NCBI GenBank assembly: GCA_036417435.1
Contig: CM070908.1
Location: forward strand, 47,525,090-47,589,089
DNA from: Inia geoffrensis
Lineage: Eukaryota; Chordata; Mammalia; Artiodactyla; Iniidae
Direction of reading: 5' to 3'
Length of the DNA: 64,000 nucleotides
Shown: positions 21,972 through 33,855 of the stretch, in pieces
Layout of the letters: each line of letters begins with the position of its first letter
Position numbering within the stretch: the stretch's first letter is position 1
Made by a program: the position numbers and the translations under genes
Notes under the pieces: model-generated
The model's database searches: none
Told to the model about the DNA's origin: nothing
What the model saw: only the letters and a program-made list of their open reading frames with translations

Positions 21972-23652
21972 GAAGGTGTTATGGATTGACTTGTGTCCTA
22001 TCCTCCCAATACCTCATAATGTGACTGTTTTGAAGACAGGGCCTTTAAAGAGGTAATTATGCTAAAATGAAGTTATTACAATGGGCCCTAATTTAATATG
22101 ACTAGTGTTCTTATAAGAAGAGGATATTGGAGACAGATTGGTTCAGGGGGAAGACTCATGTGAAAGCACAGGGAGAAGATGACCATCTAATCCTCATGCA
22201 AAATAATGAAATTGGACCCTCATCTTATATCATACACAAAAATCAACTCTTTAATTACAGGCCTAAACATAAGACCTGAAACTATAAAATTCCTAGAAGA
22301 AAAAACAGGGGAAAAGCTTCATGACATTAGTGTTGGTGACAATTTCTTGGATATGACCCCCAAAACAAAGGCAAAAATACACAAGTTGAACTATATCAAA
22401 TTAAGAAACTTTTGCACAGCAAAGGAAACAATCAACAGAGTGAAAAGGCAACTTACAGAATGGGAGAAAATAAATGAAAACAGTCCATCTGATAAAGGGT
22501 TAATATCCAAAATATATAAGAAATTCTTATAACTCAATAGCAAAAAAAAGCAAAGAAACTTATTAAAAATGGGCAAAAACACTTGAATAGACATTTTCCA
22601 AAGAAGATACAAAATAGCCAACAAACATGAAGAATAATATTAAGCATTAAACATAGTATAAAGTACAATATATAAAAAGATGGTCAATATGACTAGTCAC
22701 TAGGGGAATACAAATCAAAACCACAATGTGATGTCACCTCATACCTGTTAGGACGGCTATTACCAAAAATCAAAAGAAAGCAAGTGTGAGTGAGGATGTG
22801 GAGAAACTGAAGCTCTTGAACACTGTTGGTGGGAATGTAAAATGGTGTAGCTGCTACAGAAAACAGTACAGATGTTCCTCAAAAAATTTCAAAATAGAAT
22901 TACCAAATGATCCAGCAATTCCATTTCTGGGTATGTATCCAAAAGAATTGAAATCAGTTTCTGGAAGAGATATTTTCATTCCCATGATCATTGTAGCATT
23001 ATTCACGATAGTCAAGATATGGAAACAACTTAAATGTCCACCCAAGGATGAATGAACAAAGAAACTGTGATATATACATGCAGTGGAATATTATGCAGCT
23101 TTTAAAAAGGAAATCTTGCTAAATACAAAAACACAGATGAATCTGGGGGACATTATATTAGTGAAATAAGTAAATCACAGAGGTTAAATACTGTATCATT
23201 TCACTTGGATGAGGTATCTAAAATAGTCAAACTCAGAAGCCAAGTAAGATAGTGATAGCCAAGGGCAATGGGGAAAAGGAATTGAGGAGTTGCTATTCAG
23301 TGAATATATATAATAGTTTCAGTTTTGGAAGGTGAACAAGTTCTAGAGGTCTGTACACAACTTGTACCTGTCATTAATAATACTGTATTGTGTACTTAGA
23401 AATTCATCAAGAGGGTAGATTGCATGTGAAATGTCTTACCACAATTAGAAAAGTGTTTTAAATATAAAAGAAAAAACAAAAAAGATGGCCACCTATATGC
23501 CAAGAAGAGAAGCCTCAGAAGAAATCAATTCTACTGACACCTTGAACTTGTACTCCTTGGCTCCAGAGCTATGAGAAAATACATGTGTACTGTTTCAGCT
23601 TCCCACTCCATGGTCCTTTGTTACAGCAGCCCTGGCAAACTAATGCAGAAGG
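21972..23652 (+). mobile_element. MLT1-type ERVL-MaLR solo LTR, split by an L1
   Basis: The left part, 21977-22189, has TGTTATGGATTGACTTGTGT, GGGCCCTAATTTAATATGAC and CTTATAAGAAGAGG. The right part, 23496-23647, has CTACTGACACCTTGAACTTG and CAGCCCTGGCAAACTAATGCA. The 5-bp duplication GAAGG is at 21972-21976 and 23648-23652. The ends TG and CA are intact. It is a non-coding LTR. Confidence 0.93.
22176..23495 (+). mobile_element. L1 insertion (5' truncated) inside the MLT1 LTR
   Basis: The body is 22190-23481. The frame 22206-22532 is the L1 ORF2 C-terminal region (LNYIKLRNFCTAKETINRV), and 22786-23055 includes [16 protein letters not shown]. An old-type 3' UTR follows. The decayed 14-bp duplication AAGATGACCATCTA (22176-22189) versus AAGATGGCCACCTA (23482-23495) brackets it. 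Stops and frameshifts abolish coding. Confidence 0.92.
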
Positions 23653-24187
23653 GTCCTTCTTACCGTAGTCTGTTTTGTAAGGCGATACTTTACCAAAAAG
23701 CAGGGGATACTTTACTTGCATGAACAGGGGCAATGACGTTTGTTTTACAGAATTAGGAAAATTGTTCTTTCTTTCTTTTTTTTTTAATTGTTCTTTCTTA
23801 TTGAGCACTATATTCACATCTAGAAATGGACTTTTCTGAGCCCAGGATGTTTAAATTCTGATTAACTGGAGGTGATGAATAGAGAGTGCATTAACCAGTT
23901 GATGGTAACATTTTGATGCACACTTTTCTTAAATCATCAGCTGCATATACCCCATTAATAAAGAAATGACATGTAGAGAGGTGACGGTGGTACAAGTTAT
24001 AAATAGGCTGTCTAGACCTGGGGGAGGGGGAGGGTTGGGGGCAACTGCTCAAGGTTCTGATAGTCAAACAGTGGTGGTGACAGTAGCCAAGCACAACAGA
24101 ATTGTTTCACACAAAACAAGTTGAACCCCTTGAAAGTTTTTAAACTTGGAAATAGTTCTAGATTATGGCCAGGGGAGAATATCTGTA
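23653..24187. other. no recognised feature
   Basis: Unassigned; contains a short G-rich stretch at 24020-24042 and a T run at 23777-23787. Confidence 0.4.
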
Positions 24188-24350
24188 ATGGTGCTCCTCA
24201 AATGTAATGTACTTAGGAATTACCTGGGACCTTATATAATGCAGCCTCTGGTTCAGGCAGGTCTGAGGTAGGGCATGAGATTCTGCACTTCTAACAAGCT
24301 CCCAGGTAATGCCAAGCTGTTTGTCTGGGGTCAACACTTTGAGTAAAATT
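24188..24350 (-). mobile_element. MER5A-like hAT-Charlie remnant
   Basis: Reverse MER5A text: GGCATGAGATTCTGCACTTC, TAACAAGCTCCCAGGTAATG and AACACTTTGAGTAAAA at the right end, with a decayed partner at the left. Confidence 0.8.
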
Positions 24351-24384
24351 TGCACTACTCAGAAAACAAAAGGGGAAAGAAAGT

Positions 24385-24612
24385 AGACCATAGAGGAATT
24401 AAAAGGAAATTTAGAACATAAAGCAACTAGAGAAAGAAGAACAAACAAAACCCAAAGTTAGTAGAAGGAAAGAAATCATAAAGATCAGAGCAGAAATAAA
24501 TGAAATAGAGATGAAGAAAACAATAGATCAATGAAACTCAAAGCTGATTCTTTGAAAATGTAAACAAAATGGATAAACCATTAGCCAGAATCATCAAGAA
24601 AAAAAGGGAAAT
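24385..24612 (+). mobile_element. L1 ORF2 internal fragment
   Basis: AAACCCAAAGTTAGTAGAAG, AAGATCAGAGCAGAAATAAA, TGAAATAGAGATGAAGAAAA and GATAAACCATTAGCCAGAAT match the endonuclease-RT linker of a fairly young L1. It lacks a 3' UTR and A tail, so it is an orphan piece of a larger copy that was deleted or rearranged. Confidence 0.85.
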
Positions 24613-24942
24613 TTAGAGTCTCATTTTGAAATGAAAGACATACAGATTGAAATGACCAGATATGTTTTTCCCATGCATTTGGCAAAGCTCTGAAGGTTCT
24701 GTGACACATGGTAGGAGATGGTACGAGCTTCTCCTGTGGGTCAATGGCTGGAATGCTAATAAACACAACTTTGAAGGTGAGAATTTGGTCCTATTAAAAC
24801 TGAAAAGGCTCATAATTTAGAGCCCAGTATTTCACTTCTGCAAATGTACCTTACAGATTTACTCACATTTGTGCAAAAACATAGTCTACATTTTTTTGTA
24901 GAAAAGATGTACGTGTGAGTATACTTATTTTAAAAAATTTTG
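24613..24942. other. no recognised feature
   Basis: Unassigned sequence between an L1 fragment and a SINE. Confidence 0.4.
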
Positions 24943-25222
24943 GGGGCTTCCCTGGTGGCGCAGTGGTTGAGAATCTGCCTGCTAGTGCAGGGGACATGGG
25001 TTCAAGCCCTGGCCTGGGAGTATCCCACATGCCGCGGAGCAACCAGGCCCGTGAGCCACAACTACTGAGCCTGCGCATCTGGAGTCTGTGCTCTGCAACA
25101 AGAGAGGCCACGATAGTGAGAGGCCCACACACCACGATGAAGAGTGGCCCCCGCTTGCCACAACTAGAGAAAGCCCTCACACAGAAATGAAGACCCAACA
25201 CAGAAAGAAAAAAAAAAAATAA
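24943..25222 (+). mobile_element. CHR SINE, long type
   Basis: Starts GGGGCTTCCCTGGTGGCGCA, with B-box-like GGTTCAAGCCC. It continues through the long 3' region (GATGAAGAGTGGCCCC, CACAACTAGAGAAAGCCCTC, GAAGACCCAACACAG) to an A-rich tail. It has the same tail type as the copy at 62175-62472. Confidence 0.95.
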
Positions 25223-25254
25223 TTAATTAATAAACTCCTACCCCCAACATCTTC

Positions 25255-25646
25255 TTTAAAAAATAAATTATTTTATATTGGACTATAGTTGATTTACAAT
25301 GTTCTGTTAGTTTCAGGTGTATGGCAAAATGATTAAGTTATACATATACATGTATCTATTCTTTTTCAAATTCTTTTCCCATTTAGATTATTACAGAATA
25401 TTGAGCAGAGTTTCCTGTGCTATACAGTACATCCTTGTTGGTTATCTATTTTAAATATAGCAGTGTGTACATGTCAATCCCAAATTCTCAATCTATCCCC
25501 CCCACCATGTTTCTCCTTTGGTAACCATAAATTTGTTTTCTATGTCTATGAGTCTGTTTCTACTTTTTAAATAAGTTCATTTGTATCATTTTATTAGATT
25601 CCACATATAAGTGATATCATATGGTATTTGTGTTTCTCTTTCTGAC
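25255..25646 (-). mobile_element. L1 3' UTR fragment
   Basis: TATTGGACTATAGTTGATTT, CTGTGCTATACAGTACATCC and CCACATATAAGTGATATCAT show the reverse 3' UTR just up to the end of ORF2. The copy breaks at TCTTTCTGAC. Confidence 0.92.
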
Positions 25647-28644
25647 AGAAAGCCTGGTCATCATGGTTTATTCAAGAATGGTGAGATCTGGGAACTATAA
25701 TATCCTGGATAAACCACAATGGAAAAGACTATGAAAGAAAATATGTATACATATAATTCCTGTGAATTCCTGAGAGAAAGACAAATTGTTTGTTTTTTGT
25801 TTTTTCCATCTGTTGTTCTTTATAACTCACTGGCTTAGCAAAGTACAGAAACTAAGGAAATAGAGTTTTACAGCTAGATGTCTTTCAATACTGCATTTGA
25901 GCAAAACAATGTTTAGGGTTCTTACCCCACCTCCCACTCTGACACTTTTTTACCAAAAATACTCCTCGGTGCAAAGTGACTGTACACTTGGCACAGCTCT
26001 TTCAGGTTTTCAAACCCCCAGTTCTCTACAGGGAAATAGCAGGGGGCCCAGAATGTTCAGAGTCCAGTATCAAGGGCAGCATCTCCAGCTTTCCCTTTAT
26101 TTGCAAAAAAGAAAAATCTTGGAGAAAAGGGATGCCTGGTCTCTCTATACTCGTACTGTTGGCATCTCTGCTATCACGCCCCACAGCACCTGTTCAATGT
26201 TCTCAAAAAATTAGGGATTCTCAGGGGATGGAGATATTGGCTACTTCCATGACTACCTGCCAAGAGCCGTCTGTGTTCCTGTTAATCACATTTCTTCTGG
26301 CTCCGATGCCACCACCTCTTCAATTGCAACCCTTCTCTCCTTCCTTGGTGGTTTTAAAAATTATTTTTTAAGAGACGCAACATAGGATCCAATCAGCTTT
26401 TAAACAAAGCTGGGAGAAGGTTCAACTGAACTTTGAAATATCAGAAATATCAGTTCTAGCCCTGTCCCTCCAGGCAGGAAAAAGGGGATTTCAGCCTGGG
26501 CTGCTAATAGAGAGCTGGTCTAAATGGTAGAAAACCAAAAAGCAGAGGAGATGGGCAGCCCACAATGGGGAAACCAGTGCTGTTCCCAAGGAAAATGACC
26601 AAGATGCCGGTCTTTTTTCTAACTTGCATATCTCCGAGGACATGTTACTTAGCCAGGCCTGCTAGCTGAAAAAGGAAATCCTATGACTAGAGTATAATCG
26701 CCTCTCTTTCTGCCCAACATGCTAAACCTGGATGTTCGTTCCTGTCAACACAAGGAAATCATCCTGTCCGATCCCACGCTCCAAAATAAAGCTCAGCGGT
26801 TGTAGCGGTAACACGAGTCATCTAATGACTAAAGATTCAATGGGACCTGAGCGAGATTCAGCTTAGTCTATGTCCCTGTGAATTGGTGTGTTGGTAGCTT
26901 TTTTCCAAACTCTGAAGAAAGAGCTAGATTTTTAAAATAATCATTGTAACATTAAAAGATCACCAGCCCTTGCCCTTTCTCCCTCGCCAGTGGGCAATCT
27001 TTATCTTTCCTTAGCACTGTTGCTGTCATTCTTGTTTATAACTTTTTCTTATGTTTGTGATTTTTTTTTTTCTCTCTAAATTTTCCTAAAGAGTGATAGA
27101 TCAATAGAAAGACACAAAGACATTGAAACAAGAGCTGGAAAATCATCTTGGACTTGGAAGGAGAGTATTGACCAGAACCAAGGAGGGGGATGGAACACGG
27201 TGGGCCCTCAGAGAGGAGAATCAATCAAGATTGCCTCGTCTGACCTGGCCAGGTTTTTGTTAATGAATCCTCTCCTCCCTGGAGCCACAGGAAGGAGACG
27301 AATTGGGGGTGCTAGCTCATTGCGGGCTGTTCTGTCCTGTTTTTCTCCTCCTTCAAGCTTTGAAAAGAAAGGATGCCCATTGACTTGGATGGGACCCTTC
27401 TGGGGCCCTGTACCTTGGAGACTCAGGGCTTTGACCTACTCAGCTTTCCAAGGTCCAAGTGTCACTGAATTTGCCTAAATAACATTTGTCTGAGAATCTC
27501 ATTTGCGTCTAAGTTTCAGATTCAGGGGCCCATGGAGAAAGAGTTCCAAGCTGGGTGAGATGAGTATGTTTCATGTTAGTGAGATCATTAATTTAATTTC
27601 CATGGGTGGGCGGTGGTGGTAGAGAAATAAGCATTAGTGGTTGGGGAGATGGGATGAATAAAAGGCCCCATCCTTGGTGTCAGGAGGACTGGGGTTTAGA
27701 ACTGTCTTCATGTTGCCTAAGGGCTTTTATGGGACATAAAATCATTTAACAACTGGAATATACCCTAAAATATTTTTGAATTCATTTCTAGCTTTTTAAT
27801 TCTATGTCGTACCAATCCATAAGGCAGGGACACTCAAAGAATGAAAGTCCAGTGTTATTTTTTGAGAAAAAAAATGGCTGGAAATGGTTACTTATCTCCA
27901 TGTCACAACTCTGCATCCAGCAGACAGCCTCGAGCATTTGGCGCTAGAGTCCGTGGTGACAGTGACAGTCTTTCTTCCACGTATTTTAGTCAATTTACTA
28001 GTTTGGAGATACCTTTTAAAACTCTCTCTTCTCTTCCTTTTTCCATCTCCTACACATGGCTACCACCTCAATTGTTTTTTCACACCTAATATGCCCTCGT
28101 GTGATCCCCACACAAAAGTGTGAAAATGACTTGGTCTGAACAGCCACTTACACAGCAGGTAAATTCCATCATGGTTGGATGGGAGATTTTTGTACTTGGC
28201 TTCTTCTCGAATGTTCTATTAATAATGTCACAAACAAATGTCCTTCCAGTACATTCTCTTCCTTCAGCTTCCAGAGGTATTGTCACTGACAAGAAGCAAC
28301 AGGAAAACACAGTCTTGGTGTATGCTATTAGAATCTGGGTTTTCCCCTAAATTTGTTTCATCATTAATGGTGGGTGTCTTGTGGAGTGAGAAAAATTCTG
28401 AAAGTAGCCCTCTAAAAAGGTTAAAATATGTTCATTTGGCAAACATTTATTAAACATTTACTGTGTGCCTAGCACTGGAAAAGTTACTGTTGAGGCATAT
28501 GAAAAATTATATACATGGCAGTGGCAGATCCTTCTGGATTTCTACTCCAATATCCCTTTAATCATTTTTGTCACACCCATTTTGTCACACCCATTATCAG
28601 CACAACCATTAGCAAATTATGTCAGCCTGTCTGCTTCAAAACAG
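25647..28644. other. 3-kb stretch without a recognised repeat or gene
   Basis: The longest part of the window in which I recognise no transposon. Frames at 25897-26371 and 27200-27478 lack protein motifs and have no convincing exon signals. A 14-bp direct duplication TTTGTCACACCCAT lies at about 28567-28594. A diverged repeat beginning ATTTGGCAAACATTTATTAA occurs at 28430-28500. Absence of recognised repeats could mean constrained non-coding DNA, but I cannot show this. Confidence 0.4.
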
Positions 28645-29475
28645 ATACAGAATCTGATTCCTGAGCCACCATCATCTATTTCCTGGGTCATTGCGACAGC
28701 TTCCTAATAGGCTTCAGCACCTCCTGGGTCTTTCTACAGTCTAGGCTCTAAGTGATTGTTTTAAATCAAGCTGGCTCATGACACTATTCTTAAGTCTCAC
28801 CAGTGATGTCCCATCTGACTCAGTGGAAAAGTCATGTCCTTGGGTCCCCACTCTCTGGCTTCTCACTGCTATGCTGGCTCCACGTCCTAATGCCTCTCTG
28901 GAGCTTCTCCGCTACAGCCACATGGGTCCTCCGAGCATGTCAAACACCCTCCTGCCCCAGGGCCTTTGCACTGCCTGTTCTCTTTGCCTAGAGTACTCCT
29001 CCCTCAGATACCTCAACAACAGCTGGCCCTGCCGCTTCCTTCAGAACTCCACTGAAATCCTACCTTACAACTGGAGACTTTCTCGACTACCAGTTTCCTG
29101 GTTTATTTGCCTATTTACTCTCTCCATACATTTTTTTTTTTCTTTCTTTTGCAGTACACGGGCCTCTCACTGTTGTGGCCTCTCCTGTTGCAGAGCAACA
29201 GGCTCCGGACGTGCAGGCTCAGCGGCCATGGCTCATGGGCCCAGCCACTCCGCGGCATGTGGGATCCTCCCACACCAGGGCATGAACCCACGTCCCCTGC
29301 ATTGGCAGGCGGACTCTCAGCCACTGCGCCACCAGGGAAGCCCCTCCATACATTATTAATGTGAGGTCCACAAGGGTAGGATCCATGTCTATTTTGTTCA
29401 TTGTTCTATTCCTAGTGCCTAGAGCACTGCCTGGCACAGGGAATATGCTCAGTAAATATTGGTGGAACTAGTTTT
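28645..29475 (+). mobile_element. L2 LINE 3' part, split by a CHR SINE
   Basis: GCCACCATCATCTATTTCCT, TGATGTCCCATCTGACTCAG, CCAGGGCCTTTGCACTGCCT and ACTGGAGACTTTCTCGACTA run up to 29132. The element resumes after the SINE with GAGGTCCACAAGGGTAGG, CTAGAGCACTGCCTGGCACA and CTCAGTAAATATTGG. This is one of the longest L2 copies in the window. Confidence 0.85.
29122..29354 (-). mobile_element. CHR SINE, short-tail type, inside L2
   Basis: The body is 29133-29343 in reverse, from the CHR head at the right to a T-rich end at 29133-29150. The perfect 11-bp duplication CTCCATACATT is at 29122-29132 and 29344-29354. The 193-codon frame at 28778-29359 crosses L2 and SINE and is not a gene. Confidence 0.97.
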
Positions 29476-31588
29476 CTTATTTCTCACAAACAGAACACAG
29501 AGTTCATTCAAAATGATAATGTACTTACCTAAGAGATCACATTTTCACAGGCTGTCTTGTGTTTAGGAGTGGTTGATTAGATTTAAACATAAGTTTTGGG
29601 TGGACAGGGGGCTTTGGGGAGAGCCCAATGAAAGAGAATGACTCATCTGGGAAACGTGTATTTTGTTCTTTCCTATTTTCCCTCTGTTCCTTCCTGGGAT
29701 GTGGACTTGATGGCTGAAACTCCAGCAGCCATATTGTGTCAGTGAAGGCACTGTAATGATTATAACAATAGGCTAAGGACAGAGAAGCAAAATGATAGAA
29801 AGAGTCTGGATCCTTCTTATGGATACTAGTCCTGGACTGTTTATCAAGTTATTTCTTTAAGTCACTGTTATTTCAGCGCTCTGTTACTGGCGAACAAACA
29901 GAATTCTTAACTGGTGCAATGGCCATTTTCCTTCAGAAGGTTATACCCATTTAAGAAGAGAGGGTATAAATACAAGAAAATGTAAGTAGACAAGATAATA
30001 TTATAAGAAGTGGACACAGTAAACTGCCACAGGAAGGGCATGCAATGTTATAAATTCGTAAAAGAGCAATATTGAGAAGCTTCGAGGAAGTAGTAAGAGG
30101 TTCGTTGGGGAGGAAAGGGGACAACCAAGGGTTTGGCTATAGAAGATACTTGATATGTTGCAGGAGTAGCTTGTCTAGGTTGACTGAACAGAACACTTTT
30201 ATATAGGAAATTATTAGAAGTTTATGATTTGAAAAGAATATTGGAGTTGAGATAGAGGTAGACTGTTGACAGTGAAAAAAGAAAATGAAAAATGGAAATG
30301 AAAAAACTAAAGAGAATTTGGTCATGGGAAACAAAGGAGTGAGGGTGGTCAGACAAGCAGAGACTGTTGAAAAATGCTGAAGGCAATCACGAAAATAGGG
30401 AGTACAGGATGAGTTTCTAAGGGAAGATGAAGGGCCTGACTTCAGACATGTTTAATTCAACATAAATGGAGCTAAATGGTAAATAATTAGAGATGCAGAG
30501 GTGGGACTTGGAAGAGAAGTCAGGATTGTAGAGTTAGGTGGAGGAGCCATTCCCATAGAGAAGATTCAGGAAGCTACATGAATAATGGGCTAGGCAGCTG
30601 TAGACAGCTACAATTAGAGTTGGAAGAAGAGGATTTAGTACAAGTCATAGACAGGGACTGATGAGTGAGCTGATAAGGAGCCAAAAAGTCAAGAGGCCCG
30701 ACAGAGAGTTGTTCATGAATTAGGGGGTAGACAATTATGTTCAGAACAGAACAAAATAGCATTATATTAAAAAAAAAAAAAAAAAAACACCAAAAGCCAA
30801 AGCAAATGAAACAGAAAAGAGGACAGGATTTGGCAGTTAGTTCACTAGGAGCTCTGTGAGTGCAGCTTCAGCAGGGAGAAGAGACCACAGCAGGTAAAGA
30901 AGCCACTGGCAGGAGGAAGGCAGCCTGGGGCTGCACCATAAATGTACAAGTTTGGAAAAAAGGGAGACTGGATCTCAATGAGCAACAGGGTCAGGCAAAG
31001 TTTCATTTTATTTTGTGTCTTTAAGAGAGAAGAACTTGTTTATGTTTGAAGGCAAAGGTGAAGAAATCAGTATAGAAGAGATTGATGTTGTGGGAAAGAG
31101 ATTAATGCAAAACGAACGTACAAAGATCTTTTTCTTTGAGACTAGGGAGAATGCTAAGGGGTCAGAAGTATTTTCAAGGTAGAAGATGAACAATCTCCTT
31201 TAGAAGGAGACTGATTTATCCATTCAATAAGAGATGGACATCTGCTGAGAACTGAAGTGAAGAAAAATGGAATTACACACACACGTGTGCACACACAATT
31301 TTGTATATTTTATATTTTTTTAAAAGTACCCAGGTGTTCCCTTCCTGAAGTGAGTATCCTAGGTGCTTCTCGCTGGTTCTAAGTGGTTCCAGGTGGGGGT
31401 GGGTTATGTGGCTCCCGAATCTCAGCTTTTCTCAGGAGCACAAGAGCTTAACGATTTGACGAAGCTGTGGAGGAAAAGCTTAAGAAGCAGCCCAAGGCCA
31501 AACTGAAGACTTAAAGATAACAAAGTGGAGCATAAAGATCACCTACAACTCCATCCATTGTAACTTTTATGCAGCAATGGACTCATAC
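29476..31588. other. unassigned; probable ancient repeat at 30380-31250
   Basis: The purine-rich text at 30380-31250 (CCTGACTTCAGACATGTTTA, AGAGGTGGGACTTGGAAGAG, TTTAAGAGAGAAGAACTTGT) resembles a widespread old mammalian interspersed repeat whose family name I cannot give. An A run of about 18 lies at 30770-30787. A CACACGTGTG palindrome lies near 31279. No gene is visible. Confidence 0.35.
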
Positions 31589-31665
31589 TGTTACCGACCA
31601 GTGTTCTTGGCCTTCCCCAGTCAGTAGAAATTGATAAGAGGCCAGACAGGAAATGCAGGCAAGGC

Positions 31666-31671
31666 TTTATT
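31666..31671 (-). promoter_or_regulatory. LTR polyadenylation signal AATAAA
   Basis: Perfect hexamer on the minus strand, placed about 77 bp before the 3' end of the LTR, the usual R/U5 position. Confidence 0.7.
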
Positions 31672-31771
31672 GGGGCCCCTGCTGCAGCATGGGGAAGTGA
31701 GAACAAACAACAGGTTCCCTTGCTCGCTTGCTCCGTGGCAGGGTTGTGTGTGTGGGGGGGAGAGCTTGTTC

Positions 31772-31781
31772 CTTATATGGG
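31772..31781 (-). promoter_or_regulatory. LTR TATA-like box, also a perfect CArG box
   Basis: CCATATAAGG fits both a TATA-type core promoter motif and the CC(A/T)6GG consensus bound by serum response factor. Its position, about 100 bp before the polyadenylation signal, supports the TATA reading. Use as a binding site is inference. Confidence 0.55.
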
Positions 31782-33037
31782 GTGAGGGTAGGGGTGTGTG
31801 CAGGGGTCGGGCCAGAGGGGTGACTTATGTGGTTTGCCCACCCCTTTGGTGGTGTTGAGTGCAGGGGGCATGCGCAGTACCCTGCTGTTGCTCCCGACAC
31901 CCTGCTTTTGCTTCCAGCTCTTCAGAAGTGGCAGTTGGAGGGGTTTTTTTTTGGTCTTTTTGTCCATAGTTTGCCCCAATTGTGCATGCACACAGTTATT
32001 TTTAGTCCCTTATAGTTTCTTTGTATTTTGTTGCTCGAAGAGACATTTGTCCAGGTGCAGGCACTGCAGCAAAGTGTCACAGGTCCCAGGACCCAGCCTG
32101 TCTCCGTACCAGACATATTGTCCTGCAACTTTTTTTGTTTATCACATCCTGGTCATGTTTCCAGGTCTACAAATGTGGATCTACATCATTCTTTTGTATG
32201 GGTGTTTTTCCATCATATTAGTGTACCATGATTTATTTAGACATGCTGTAATTGATGACATTTTAACAGTTTCCACTATAACCACTGCTGCAGTGAGCAT
32301 GTTTGTACATATATCTTTATGCACTTGTGACACTATTACTTTAGGAGAAATTCCTAAAGTTAGATTTGTTGCTGCCAACATATTTTTCAAAATATTACAC
32401 TTATTAAGTCTTTTAATAACCAGAAATGCTTCCTTTCCATAACTTTTGCCAATATTGTCTCTTAATCTTTTAAATTTTTGCCACTGAGAAGCAAAATACC
32501 TTCTTACTGTTTTCAAATTTGCATTTCCTTCATTACTGTCAGGGTTTACGATATTTTTCTATGTCTACTGGCCCTTTGTATTTATTTTTCTGGGAATTGC
32601 CTATTGCATTGTACAATTTTCTGTTAGACTGACTTTTTCATATTCATTTATATAAACTCATTTTGTATTTTGGTTATTAACCCTTTATTTCTAATATATT
32701 GCAAATGTTTTATCTTAGTCTGCCACTTTGATTTTTGTTTATGTATTCTTTGCTTTAATAAAGTTTTTAATACTTACACAGTTATATTTATTAAGTTTTT
32801 GCTTTGGTATTTTGAATTTTAAAGCTTTCCCAACCCCAGGCTTAGAAAAGTATTGCCCATACATTTTTTCCTAATACATTTTTAATTTTGATCTTACATT
32901 TATATCTCTAACCCAGATGAAACTAATTTTTGTATTTAATATAAGTTAGCACCTATTTCCTTATATATGAATACCTGATTGCTTTAACACAATTTACTTC
33001 AATCCATTTTTTCCCTGGGATTTAAAATACTACCTTT

Positions 33038-33481
33038 AGTACATATTAACATTCTTTTTTTAAAAATATATATAAATTTATTTATTTATTTATTTTTGGC
33101 TGCGTTGGTTCTTCCTTGCTGCATACAGACTTTCTCTAGTTGCAGCAAGCGGGGGTTACTCTTTGTTGCCATGCACGGGCTTCTCATTTTGGTGGCCTCT
33201 CTTATTGTGGAGCATGGGCTCTGGGTGTGCTGGCTTCAGTAGTTGGGGCACACAGACTCAATAGCTGTGGCTTGTGGGCTCAGTAGTTGTGGCTCGTGGG
33301 CTCAGTAGTTGTGGCTCACAGGCTCTAGAGTGCGGGCTCAGTAGCTGTGTCGCACGGGCTTAGCTACTCTGTGACATGTGGGATCTTCCCAGAGCAGGGC
33401 TCGAACCCGTGTCCCCTGCATTGGCAGGTGGATTCTTAACCACTGTGCCACCAGGGGAGTCCCAGTATATACTAACTTTCT
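33038..33481 (-). mobile_element. CHR SINE, long type, with internal 22-bp triplication
   Basis: The body is 33056-33463. The imperfect 18-bp duplication AGTACATATTAACATTCT (33038-33055) versus AGTATATACTAACTTTCT (33464-33481) flanks it. Inside, a 22-bp unit (GGGCTCAGTAGTTGTGGCTC) occurs at 33276-33297 and 33298-33319, with a more diverged copy at 33254-33275. The differences between the two flanks suggest an older insertion. Confidence 0.93.
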
Positions 33482-33855
33482 ACTCATTCTTGAGTTTCTC
33501 TAGATTCTCCTCCTGTAATTGGTTCATCTGATAGTGCTAATCTTATCATTATAACTCATTTTCCAAACTTTCTTGGCTACTTTCACTCATTTTTTCTCCC
33601 AGAGGGACTCTAGAATCAATCTGTCAAGTTAAAAATCAAACACACATAAGAAATGACTGGGATTTGTATTGAATCATCTATATATTTAGTGTTTCCATCT
33701 GGCAATATGGCTTATCTCTCTCATTATTTGACATTATTTCCTGTCTTTCAATACAATTTTAGAATTCTTTAGGGAGTATAACATTTTTATTGACCTTTTG
33801 GGTATCACTTTATACAATAACATTTTTCATTTAATACATTAAGAAACTAAACATA

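Larger units (their letters stand above)
31589..32127 (-). mobile_element. solo LTR, class I (ERV1)-like, family unassigned
   Basis: Read in reverse, the element starts TGCAGGACAATATGTCTGG and ends GGTCGGTAACA, giving TG...CA ends and about 540 bp. It contains a TATA-like CCATATAAGG (31772-31781) and, about 105 bp downstream, a perfect AATAAA (31666-31671). The U5-like text CTTGCCTGCATTTCCTGTCT follows. This order of promoter, polyadenylation signal and CA end is that of a retroviral LTR. No internal genes and no second LTR are in the window, so it is a solo LTR. A clear target-site duplication was not found. Confidence 0.75.

Noticed and set aside
28778..29359. 193-codon plus-strand frame
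   Set aside because: It crosses an L2 fragment and a CHR SINE inserted in it. A frame spanning two unrelated transposons is not a gene.
31798..32442. 214-codon plus-strand frame
   Set aside because: It runs antisense across a solo LTR and into old L1 sequence.
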